The notes under the pieces are model-generated. The model did not search any database and was not told the origin of the DNA. It saw only the letters and a list, made by a program, of their open reading frames with translations. The position numbers were made by a program, and so were the translations under genes. This document shows, one piece after another, positions 1-5,158 of a stretch of 7,039 nucleotides of DNA. The stretch is from an uncultured Clostridia bacterium (lineage in GTDB: Bacteria; Bacillota_A; Clostridia; Christensenellales; Aristaeellaceae). The stretch covers positions 1 to 7,039 of the forward strand of contig CAKUDW010000104.1 of the NCBI GenBank assembly GCA_934645275.1. The letters are read 5' to 3'. Each line of letters starts with the position of its first letter. Position 1 is the stretch's first letter.

Positions 1-860
1 CGGTCGGCGTGACCTCCAATGCGGGCACGGACGAGGCCTACGAAGAGCGCGTCGAGCTGCGCTTCGACCGCACGACCCACCCCGAGGAGAACGGCACAGC
101 CGCCAGCCAGAGCTTTGAGTTGAACGTGGACGGCGAACAGTTCGGCCTTTCCTACGAGGCGCGCCACGCGCAGCATTCGGCTGAGGATCTGTTCGCAGGC
201 CGCAAAATCGTGGAAATGAGCGACGAAAACGGCGAACAGGCCATGAACCAGCTCACCACCGACGCTTACAGCCTGATCGGCGATCTGAACGCGCTGAGCA
301 CCGACGAGAGCATCGCACAGCTGCTCGGCCTGTTCGGCACCACCTATACCGATGAATACGACAACGAAGATGCTATCTATGTAGAAGATACTCCCGCAGC
401 CGATGCGGAAACCGCTGAGGAAAGCATGCCCGAGCTGGACAGCGAATCCTCTGTGATGAGCCCCGTGGATGAGGATACTTCCGTTGAGGAACAGACTGTG
501 ACCACGCTGGAGGAAGCGGCAGCCATCTATCAGGGCAGTATTCCCGCTTTCACCGCGCCCGACGGCTACACCATCCGCGAGATCTGGGTGAGCGACACCA
601 ATCTGTACGTGGAATACACCTGCGAGGATCAGCCGGACTTCCAGCTGCAGGCCGACACCTACACTGTCACCGAATCTTACTATACATTCAAGGATGGCGC
701 GCTTCAGCCCGTGGACGGCCTGTTGGTGTCGACCGACCTGTACGACGACGGTACCGTGTTCTCCATCGACGTGCTGGCCGAGGACGGCGGCATGCTGACC
801 TTCTACTTTGACGACGCCACGCTGGAGGAGGCCACGGCCGTGCTGGCCGGGCTGAACTGA
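1..860 (+). CDS. C-terminal part of an acidic protein of unknown function (5' end outside window)
   Basis: The reading frame is open from the window edge (first full codon at base 3) to a TGA at 858-860. A GTG at base 9 could serve as a start, but it has no visible ribosome binding site and the frame continues upstream, so the gene is probably truncated by the window. About 285 residues are visible. The first ~105 residues look like a folded domain with alternating strands and a helical end. Residues ~115-165 (counted from the GTG) form a linker very rich in Asp and Glu. The last ~120 residues are again strand-rich and end in a short helix (LEEATAVLAGL). No catalytic motif or membrane segment is seen in this part. 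An extracytoplasmic or anchored protein whose signal or membrane segment lies upstream would fit, but that is inference. I do not recognise the family. The codon pattern is consistent with real coding sequence. Confidence 0.75.
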   Translation, partial: VGVTSNAGTDEAYEERVELRFDRTTHPEENGTAASQSFELNVDGEQFGLSYEARHAQHSAEDLFAGRKIVEMSDENGEQAMNQLTTDAYSLIGDLNALSTDESIAQLLGLFGTTYTDEYDNEDAIYVEDTPAADAETAEESMPELDSESSVMSPVDEDTSVEEQTVTTLEEAAAIYQGSIPAFTAPDGYTIREIWVSDTNLYVEYTCEDQPDFQLQADTYTVTESYYTFKDGALQPVDGLLVSTDLYDDGTVFSIDVLAEDGGMLTFYFDDATLEEATAVLAGLN

Positions 861-891
861 GCAGCGCGGCAGAACATGCGAATATGAAATA

Positions 892-918
892 CGGGCTGCC
901 TTTTCATAAGGCAGCCCG
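892..918. repeat. 11-bp hairpin, left member of a near-identical hairpin pair
   Basis: A perfect inverted repeat lies 31 bases after the preceding stop codon, with arms 892-902 and 908-918 (CGGGCTGCCTT) and a 5-nt loop. It is not followed by a T-run, so it is not a classical terminator. A core of 25 bases recurs at 1118-1144 with only two differences, both in the loop. Confidence 0.75.
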
Positions 919-946
919 CAGGATGTTGACAAAGTCAACATCCTGC
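918..946. repeat. Perfect 13-bp inverted repeat with AAA loop
   Basis: Arms GCAGGATGTTGAC (918-930) and its exact complement (934-946) are separated by three adenines. It abuts the preceding hairpin, sharing base 918. There is no T-run on either side. The inner TTGAC-AAA-GTCAA could also be a protein-binding site. Confidence 0.7.
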
Positions 947-1115
947 CAGACGCTGAGAAGCCTCGCAAGGCAAGGAAACATAGGCTGCAAATGAGGGCGC
1001 ATACACGGACGTATGTAACCGATTTTGCAGCCTGTGTTGACGAAGCAAGCAAAAATTTCAACTTCCTCAGAAGTTGTTCAGGAAATTTCTGCGTTTGCGG
1101 GGTTTGGCAGCGGTC

Positions 1116-1152
1116 TGTGGGCTGCCTTTTCGCAAGGCAGCCCACATTTTTT
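1116..1152 (+). terminator. Rho-independent terminator (+ strand)
   Basis: A perfect 13-bp GC-rich stem (1116-1128 with 1134-1146) with a TTCGC loop is followed at once by six T residues (1147-1152). It is oriented to stop + strand transcription, so the acidic-protein transcript probably ends here after a ~260-nt structured 3' region. There is no T-run on the opposite side, so it would not stop the ATPase unit coming the other way. Confidence 0.85.
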
Positions 1153-1177
1153 AAGGACGAGAACTGGCAAAACCGCA

Positions 1178-1206
1178 CCGGAGATTCCACAAAGTGGAGG
1201 CTCCGG
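1178..1206. repeat. 13-nt-arm inverted repeat with AAA loop, possible terminator of the ATPase unit
   Basis: Arms 1178-1190 and 1194-1206 (CCGGAG...CCAC with GTGG...CTCCGG) pair with one mismatch and one G-U, around an AAA loop. On the minus strand four T residues follow a few bases later. It could therefore weakly terminate the transcript of the 58-aa protein, which ends at 1320. The rest of 1153-1319 holds further weaker pairing (1205-1211 with 1249-1255) and no convincing gene. Confidence 0.45.
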
Positions 1207-1319
1207 CAGCAGCAATGCCCAAAGGCAGACCTGCAAGCCCGAAGGCCTTGCTGCCTCCACTCCGCAGCTTGAGCAGGAGGCGGGCCGGTCGCGCCGTCGA
1301 TTTTCTCATGTGCATGTCG

Positions 1320-1496
1320 TTACGCCAGGTTCAAAACCAGCCATACCACGGATGCGACGAGCACCGCCGCGCCCACAGCGCTGATTGCACCGTAGATTTT
1401 GCGGGATTCGCCGTCGTTCCTTTCAGAAATGCGATAGTACAGCCCAACTCCGGTGACCAGCGCGCCGATCAATGCGCCAATAATAGCAGCTACCAT
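1320..1496 (-). CDS. 58-aa two-helix membrane peptide, coupled to the P1B ATPase
   Basis: Two hydrophobic segments, about residues 2-20 and 35-57, flank a charged loop (RISERNDGESRK), giving a small helical-hairpin membrane protein. The ATG at 1496 is preferred over the in-frame ATG at 1511: a GGAGG lies 8 nt before 1496, inside the end of the ATPase gene, whereas 1511 has none. The start overlaps the ATPase stop codon by 7 nt (ATGGTAG), a layout typical of translational coupling, so the peptide is probably made in step with the transporter. Possible roles are a small subunit or stabiliser of the ATPase, or an independent membrane peptide; the sequence does not decide. I do not recognise the family. 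No cysteine, histidine or methionine cluster is present, so there is no sign of direct metal binding. Confidence 0.7.
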   Translation of the reverse strand: MVAAIIGALIGALVTGVGLYYRISERNDGESRKIYGAISAVGAAVLVASVVWLVLNLA

Positions 1497-3379
1497 GTCT
1501 TTTTCCTCCATTTCAAAAGCAGTGCAGAATTGATAATCACGAGCACCGAGCCCGCATTGTGAACCAGCGTGCCCGCCACAGGGTTCAGAACACCGGTGAT
1601 TGCCAGCGCAATCGCCAGAAAATTCAGTCCCATCGAAAAGCTCAGATTCAGCCGAATTGTTGTCATCATGCGATGAGAGAGCGCCAACAGGTGCGGCAGT
1701 TCACAAATCTTATCGTCCGCCAGCGCGATATCCGCAGCCTCCACGGCAATATCGCTGCCGACGCCGCCCATGGCGATGCCCACGTCGGCCCGCTTCAGTG
1801 CGGGCGCATCGTTCACACCGTCGCCGATCATACACACGGCTTCGCCCCTGGTGCGGCAGCTGTCGATGAACGCCAATTTGTCCTCCGGCATGCAGCCTGA
1901 GCGCACATCCTGAATCTTCAGCTGCGCAGCGACATGCCGCGCAGCGCTTTCCACATCGCCGGTCAGCAGCACCGGTCGCACGTCCAGGCCGCTCAGGCGG
2001 CCGATGGTCTCCGCGCTGTCTGCGCGCGGCGCATCTGCCAGTGCAATGCAGCCCGCATAGCGGCCGTCCACCGCCAGCTGCGTCAGCGTACATCCCTCGC
2101 CGAGCAGGCGTTCTGTTTCTGCCGTAGATTCAATTTCTACGCCCGCCTCGCGCAGCAGTGCGGCATTGCCCGCCAACACGCGCCGCCCCTCTACCGTGGC
2201 GCGCACGCCACGACCGGGCAACATTTCAAAATCCTGCGCGTCCTCGGGCAGCTCGCCTGCTCTCGCGCGCCACGCCGCAACGATGGCTTTCCCCAGCGGG
2301 TGCTCGGAGAGCTTTTCCGCCGAAGCCGCCATGCGCAGCAGCGCCTCTTCATCAAGATCCGCGCTCTCCGGGCAAACGGCAGTGACCTCCGGCGTACCCA
2401 GCGCGAGCGTGCCGGTCTTGTCGAAGGCGACTAGCTTCACGCCCGCCAGCCGTTCCAATGCATCGCCTTCGCGCACCAGAAAGCCGTGGCGCGTGGCATT
2501 TCCAATAGCCGCCATGATCGCCGTAGGTGTGGCCAGCACCATCGCGCACGGGCAGAACACCACCAGTATCGTGACTGAGCGGATGATTTCGCCGCTGATT
2601 AGCCAGGTCAGCCCCGCCGCGCTCAGCGCGATGACAACTACCCAGGTGGCCCAGCGATCGGCCAGACCCACAATCTTGGCCTTGCCCGCATCGGCGGACT
2701 GTACCAGGCGCACCATGCGCTGAATGGAGCTGTCCTCGCCCACACGCGCCGCGCGCATTTCAAAAGCGCCGAACTGGTTGACCGTGCCGCTGACCACCGA
2801 ATCGCCGGGAGCCTTATCCACCGGCAGGGATTCGCCCGTCATGACCGCCTGATTCACTGAAGTTCTTCCGGAAGTGATTTCGCCGTCCGCAGGCACGCTC
2901 TCGCCTGGCAGTACCCGCAGAATATCGCCCACGGCCACCGCTTCGGCAGGAATAATCTCCTCGCGCCCGCCCACAATGCGCCGCGCTGTGCGGGGCGTGA
3001 GCTTCACCAACTTTTCAATGCCCGCGCGCGCCTTCGCCACAGTCATTTCTTCCAGCAGGCCGCCCAACTGCATGATAAACGCCACCTCGCCTGCGGCGAA
3101 ATCCTCACCGATGCATACGGACGCAATCAGCGCCAACGAGACCAGCACGTCCGCCTTGATGTCGAACGCTGTAATCAACCCGATCAGCGCCTCCAGCACG
3201 ATCTGCACGCCGCACAGCACGGTGGATACCCAGGCCAGGTCAAATCCCAGCGGCCGCCAGTCCAACAGACTCAGCAGCAGTGCCGCGCCCGAAATCGTCA
3301 GCAGCGCAATATCTTTTTTGGCACCGCCAAGTTCCAGCAGTCCCTCCAGCCTTTGCATCAGTCGCTTCAAAGCTCTCAT
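1490..3379 (-). CDS. P1B-type heavy-metal translocating ATPase (CPC type, no N-terminal HMA domain)
   Basis: This integral membrane pump moves a soft or transition metal ion outward at the cost of ATP. Numbered from the ATG at 3379 (629 aa), it shows the TGES actuator loop (181-184), a CPC motif in membrane helix 6 (276-278), the phosphorylated Asp of DKTGT (D320), the nucleotide-domain HP pair (360-361) and the hinge GDGVND (519-524). About eight membrane helices are apparent: four near the N-terminus, two around CPC and two at the end. There is no CxxC metal-binding domain; only ~22 residues precede the first helix. The last helix carries HNAGS (607-611) rather than the MxxSS of copper pumps or the DxG of Zn/Cd pumps, and helix 7 has GLN. 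The substrate is therefore uncertain; CsoR control favours Cu(I). The start is fixed by the promoter: longer frames to 3439 begin inside the -35 and operator. GGAGG ends 1 nt before the chosen ATG, which is unusually close, so a start a few codons later is possible. Confidence 0.93.
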   Translation of the reverse strand: MRALKRLMQRLEGLLELGGAKKDIALLTISGAALLLSLLDWRPLGFDLAWVSTVLCGVQIVLEALIGLITAFDIKADVLVSLALIASVCIGEDFAAGEVAFIMQLGGLLEEMTVAKARAGIEKLVKLTPRTARRIVGGREEIIPAEAVAVGDILRVLPGESVPADGEITSGRTSVNQAVMTGESLPVDKAPGDSVVSGTVNQFGAFEMRAARVGEDSSIQRMVRLVQSADAGKAKIVGLADRWATWVVVIALSAAGLTWLISGEIIRSVTILVVFCPCAMVLATPTAIMAAIGNATRHGFLVREGDALERLAGVKLVAFDKTGTLALGTPEVTAVCPESADLDEEALLRMAASAEKLSEHPLGKAIVAAWRARAGELPEDAQDFEMLPGRGVRATVEGRRVLAGNAALLREAGVEIESTAETERLLGEGCTLTQLAVDGRYAGCIALADAPRADSAETIGRLSGLDVRPVLLTGDVESAARHVAAQLKIQDVRSGCMPEDKLAFIDSCRTRGEAVCMIGDGVNDAPALKRADVGIAMGGVGSDIAVEAADIALADDKICELPHLLALSHRMMTTIRLNLSFSMGLNFLAIALAITGVLNPVAGTLVHNAGSVLVIINSALLLKWRKKTW

Positions 3380-3410
3380 TCCTCCCCCCGTTTTAATCGA
3401 GCACAGGCTG

Positions 3411-3439
3411 ATTATACCCATAGGGGTATAGGTTGTCAA
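3411..3439 (-). promoter_or_regulatory. Consensus sigma-A promoter of the ATPase unit
   Basis: On the minus strand, TTGACA (3439-3434) and TATAAT (3416-3411) are separated by exactly 17 nt, a perfect match to the sigma-A consensus. Transcription would start near 3404, leaving a short leader of about 25 nt before the ATPase ATG at 3379. So strong a promoter suggests high output once repression is lifted. Confidence 0.88.
3413..3430. promoter_or_regulatory. CsoR-type operator overlapping spacer and -10
   Basis: TATACCC (3413-3419), four bases, then GGGTATA (3424-3430) form a perfect inverted repeat. It matches the known TACCC-N4-GGGTA class of CsoR-family operators. It covers half of the promoter spacer and most of the -10, so a bound repressor would block RNA polymerase. 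The csoR gene lies just upstream. No second copy is seen at the csoR promoter. Confidence 0.85.
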
Positions 3440-3479
3440 GTGTGTCGAATCGCTTTATATGGTTAATTTTCAGGGCAAG

Positions 3480-3513
3480 AAAAAACGCCTCCCTTACAGG
3501 AAGCGGATTTTTT
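3480..3513. terminator. Bidirectional rho-independent terminator between csoR and the ATPase gene
   Basis: Stem CGCCTCC (3486-3492) pairs with GGAAGCG (3499-3505) with one G-U around a 6-nt loop. On the minus strand it is followed by six T (3485-3480); on the plus strand six T follow at 3508-3513. On the minus strand it would end the csoR transcript ~40 nt before the ATPase promoter, making csoR and the ATPase separate units. Confidence 0.7.
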
Positions 3514-3798
3514 GGCTTCTTCATTTTTCAGATTAGCGATGATTAAATGGAGACGGGTATGCGCGGGTTCAAATTCTCCGCCTGGCAGCTTGCATAAACC
3601 GCGGGAACAGCTTATAGCAGCCGCACCTTCTCCCAAACAGAGCAGATCAGCCGGCGCGCGCCTCCGATTCCCAGCGTGCGACACCGAAATCCGGTATAGT
3701 CAAGCTTTCGGCGCCATTTCAGAATTCTTTCAGGCGGCGACCGCCCGGCAAAGGCGCCCCGCACCCGTTCTTAGAATCAATCGGCGCCCGCCTGTTCT
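3514..3798. other. Spacer without a recognisable gene
   Basis: This 285-bp stretch lies downstream of csoR. ORFs cross it on both strands (3463-3684 minus, 3512-3919 plus), but they lack ribosome binding sites, run into the terminator or csoR, and resemble no protein family. A small GC-rich inverted repeat lies at 3733-3745 (GGCGG/CCGCC). GGTTCAAATTC at ~3567-3577 resembles a tRNA T-loop, but no other tRNA parts are present. It is either untranslated csoR 3' sequence or decayed DNA. Confidence 0.5.
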
Positions 3799-4074
3799 TC
3801 AACCCATATTGGCGAAACGCTCCACGGCCTTGGTGAAGTCCTCCAGCGTCTTATCTGGATCGCCGTGTTCAATGCCGTCGCGGATGCAGTGCTTGATGTG
3901 GCCCTCCAACACGACCTGACCGCAGCGGTGCAGCGCGGATTTCGCAGCGTTCAGCTGGGAGAGGATATCCTCGCAGGGCACGTCCTCGTCTATCATTCGG
4001 TCAATGGCCTGCACCTGGCCAATGATTTTCTTCAGGCGGCGGTGCAGATTATCTGAATCCATACATTGTCTCAT
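3799..4074 (-). CDS. csoR: CsoR-family metal-sensing repressor
   Basis: This 91-aa all-helical protein belongs to the CsoR/RcnR/FrmR (DUF156) family. Family members are DNA-binding oligomers that release DNA when metal binds. The opening NLHRRLKKIIGQVQAIDRM is the family's conserved N-terminal helix. The metal ligands expected for Cu(I) sensing are present at the right spacing: C34 (PCEDIL), H59 (EGHIKHC) and C63, matching C36-H61-C65 of M. tuberculosis CsoR. Two further Cys (C4, C51) and H62 are not part of the core site. The ATG at 4074 is preceded by GGAGGAG 7 nt away; ATG 5 codons later has no such site. It has its own promoter and a terminator before the ATPase gene. The operator at 3413-3430 makes the ATPase unit its clear target. 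RcnR (Ni/Co) and FrmR (formaldehyde) are less likely given the ligand set and operator. Confidence 0.93.
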   Translation of the reverse strand: MRQCMDSDNLHRRLKKIIGQVQAIDRMIDEDVPCEDILSQLNAAKSALHRCGQVVLEGHIKHCIRDGIEHGDPDKTLEDFTKAVERFANMG

Positions 4075-4115
4075 GGAAATTCTCCTCCCACAAAAGTATG
4101 CGGTCGCTACGCTTT

Positions 4116-4144
4116 ATTCTAAGCGCTGTGTGGCCGCCTGTCAA
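4116..4144 (-). promoter_or_regulatory. csoR promoter
   Basis: On the minus strand, TTGACA (4144-4139) and TAGAAT (4121-4116) are separated by 17 nt, one mismatch from the sigma-A consensus. The leader to the csoR ATG is about 35 nt. No TACCC-N4-GGGTA site overlaps it, so csoR is probably expressed constitutively rather than autoregulated. Confidence 0.8.
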
Positions 4145-4168
4145 GCGGGCAAAAAAATCGCGCCCATA

Positions 4169-4197
4169 TTGCCGCACGGCCACCGGCGTGGTATAAT
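4169..4197 (+). promoter_or_regulatory. Promoter of the VOC-family gene, divergent from csoR
   Basis: TTGCCG (4169-4174) and a perfect TATAAT (4192-4197) are 17 nt apart. The -35 boxes of this promoter and the csoR promoter are only 24 nt apart, pointing in opposite directions. Transcription would start near 4204, giving a ~30-nt leader. Confidence 0.75.
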
Positions 4198-4235
4198 CAA
4201 TTCAGCAAATATATTTGGAAAGGAAGTAATACTAC

Positions 4236-4622
4236 ATGGACGGCATTCTGGGTTTGGCGCACGTGGGCGTGTTTGTGAGAGATTTGGAGGTTTCTAAGAA
4301 GTTCTACCGCGACATTCTGGGCTTCGAAATCATCTGGGAATGCGAAGTGGGTATGGATCATGTGGCATTTGTGAAGAAGGGCGATCTGTATCTGGAGCTG
4401 GTCTTGCCGGCAAACGCGCCCTGCCGCGGTGACGGCATGGTAGACCACATCGCAATGCGCGTGAAGAACATTGAGGCCGTACGCGACGCGCTGAAGGCCA
4501 AAGGTATCGTGTTCGAAACCGACGACGTGGTGTTCAACGACCGCGTATTCCCGAACGGCTCGAAGTGGATTCTGTTCCGCGGTCCGGACGGCGAGCATCT
4601 GGAACTGACGGAGGTTCTCTAA
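4236..4622 (+). CDS. VOC/glyoxalase-fold metalloprotein
   Basis: A single-domain protein of 128 aa, the usual length for glyoxalase I and related vicinal-oxygen-chelate proteins. Two beta-alpha-beta-beta-beta modules are visible. The first begins AHVGVFVRDLEVSKKFY with GFE; the second begins VDHIAMRVKNIEAV and ends GPDGEHLELTEV. The four expected metal ligands are in place: H9, E54 (YLELV), H71 (DHIAM) and E123 (EHLEL). A divalent metal enzyme such as lactoylglutathione lyase, an isomerase or a lyase is likely. Fold and ligands are clear, but the VOC substrate cannot be read from sequence. AGGAAG lies 9 nt before the ATG and a good promoter is 39 nt upstream, so it is transcribed alone. No clear terminator follows within 60 bases; the next strong one is at 4915-4954. 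Confidence 0.88.
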   Translation: MDGILGLAHVGVFVRDLEVSKKFYRDILGFEIIWECEVGMDHVAFVKKGDLYLELVLPANAPCRGDGMVDHIAMRVKNIEAVRDALKAKGIVFETDDVVFNDRVFPNGSKWILFRGPDGEHLELTEVL

Positions 4623-4704
4623 TCGCTCTGTGGAAAACTGAGCTTCCCGTTTTCAGTTGAAATTAAAGCGCTCGCGAAGAATTGCCGGCGTTTCTCTGCT
4701 AGAG

Positions 4705-4844
4705 CCACCGACCCGCAAAACTTCAGTATAACAGTCGCCGCACTGCTGCATCCGGCAGCGGCGACTGCATCGCGCGGAACCTTTGGTTCCCAGCACGGCA
4801 CTTTGCGCCGATTTCGGTGCAGTTTTGCTAATTCTGCCCCCTTA
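4705..4844. repeat. Imperfect repeat unit A (long form, carries an inner hairpin)
   Basis: The unit begins CCACCGACCCGCAAAAC (4705-4721) and ends with a 23-nt segment starting GTTTTGCTAATTCTGCC (4822-4844). GCAAAAC and GTTTTGC are inverted copies of each other. The ~100 nt between contain a perfect 10-bp stem (4732-4741/4758-4767, CAGTCGCCGC) and a 6-bp GGAACC/GGTTCC stem (4776-4781/4785-4790). A tiny CTCT-GCT-AGAG hairpin (4694-4704) sits just before it. Both end segments recur in unit B. Confidence 0.65.
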
Positions 4845-4871
4845 TGAATTGTCAGCCTATTCCTTCGGAAT

Positions 4872-4915
4872 CCGCCGACCCGCAAAACCTTGGTTTTGCT
4901 AATTCTGCCTCCTTA
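4872..4915. repeat. Imperfect repeat unit B (short form)
   Basis: This copy has the same left end as unit A (CCGCCGACCCGCAAAAC, 4872-4888, 16 of 17 bases) and the same right end (4893-4915, 22 of 23). Only four bases separate the ends, so GCAAAACC and GGTTTTGC form a compact palindrome. It too is preceded by a 3-nt-loop hairpin (ATTCC-TTC-GGAAT, 4859-4871). It runs directly into the terminator at 4915. Confidence 0.65.
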
Positions 4916-4954
4916 AATCAAATCCGGCACTTCTGCCGCCGGATTTGATTTTTT
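4915..4954 (+). terminator. Strong rho-independent terminator
   Basis: A perfect 14-bp stem (4915-4928 with 4938-4951) with a 9-nt loop ends in a run of six T (4949-4954). It would stop + strand transcription from the VOC gene, or from anything starting within the repeats, before mntP. Confidence 0.85.
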
Positions 4955-5066
4955 CAGCGCTATCCAACCCACCCCATAAAAAATTCCAACGTGCGCGCTG
5001 CCTCACCAGCAAGTTAGCTATCGCTAAAAAAGTACCCCTTGCGCGTCCATTTTAACGGTGCGCAGC
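4955..5066. other. Upstream region of mntP, no known riboswitch recognised
   Basis: mntP genes are often preceded by a yybP-ykoY manganese riboswitch, so this stretch and the leader to 5158 were read for its conserved loops. I do not see them. A short TTAGC/GCTAA hairpin lies at 5014-5027, and GCGCA/TGCGC (5060-5064/5068-5072) overlaps the proposed -35. No MntR-like palindrome was recognised. Confidence 0.35.
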
Positions 5067-5096
5067 TTGCGCCGCGATGGGGAATAATGCTAAAAT
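5067..5096 (+). promoter_or_regulatory. Probable mntP promoter
   Basis: TTGCGC (5067-5072) and TAAAAT (5091-5096) are 18 nt apart, a moderate match to sigma-A. The -35 overlaps a GCGCA-GCT-TGCGC inverted repeat that could be an operator. The leader to the mntP ATG would be about 55 nt. Confidence 0.5.
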
Positions 5097-5158
5097 AATG
5101 CATTGCCCTGCTCGTGGGCGCATCTTCTTTCTCAGGAATAACAGGAGGATTGAATGCC

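Larger units (their letters stand above)
892..1152. other. Structured intergenic element bounded by two near-identical hairpins
   Basis: The ~260-bp stretch holds at least five inverted repeats. A hairpin at 892-918 is followed by a perfect 13-bp stem with an AAA loop (918-930/934-946). A 15-bp stem with one G-U pair comes next (977-991/1024-1038) and encloses a small CATAC/GTATG hairpin (1000-1004/1011-1015). A further hairpin, CAACTT/AAGTTG (1059-1064/1071-1076), lies inside an outer AAATTT/AAATTT pairing. A 13-bp terminator-like hairpin closes the element (1116-1146). The end hairpins share 23 of 25 core bases. Short ORFs across it look like no protein. Candidates are a dispersed non-coding repeat (REP/MITE-like), a structured RNA, or an extended 3' untranslated region. 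The pairing is directly visible; function is unknown. Confidence 0.6.

Noticed and set aside
991..1562. Three overlapping + strand ORFs (991-1272, 1025-1384, 1194-1562)
   Set aside because: They run through hairpins and the terminator or antisense to the small membrane gene, lack ribosome binding sites and resemble no protein.
1600..3431. Long + strand ORFs across the ATPase region
   Set aside because: They are antisense shadows of a GC-rich gene whose P-type ATPase motifs are unambiguous.
3380..3439. Extended N-terminus of the ATPase starting at a TTG at 3439 or ATG at 3421
   Set aside because: Both lie within the -35, operator or -10 of the ATPase promoter, upstream of the predicted transcript start.
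3560..3590. GGTTCAAATTC as a tRNA T-arm
   Set aside because: The T-stem does not pair properly and no D-arm, anticodon stem or acceptor stem can be found at the expected distance.
3463..3919. ORFs 3463-3684 (minus) and 3512-3919 (plus) in the csoR-ATPase gap
   Set aside because: No ribosome binding site, biased composition, overlap with a terminator or with csoR in antisense, and no family resemblance.
4955..5158. yybP-ykoY manganese riboswitch upstream of mntP
   Set aside because: A GGGGA motif occurs at 5079-5083, but it lies within the promoter and the other conserved loops are not seen.
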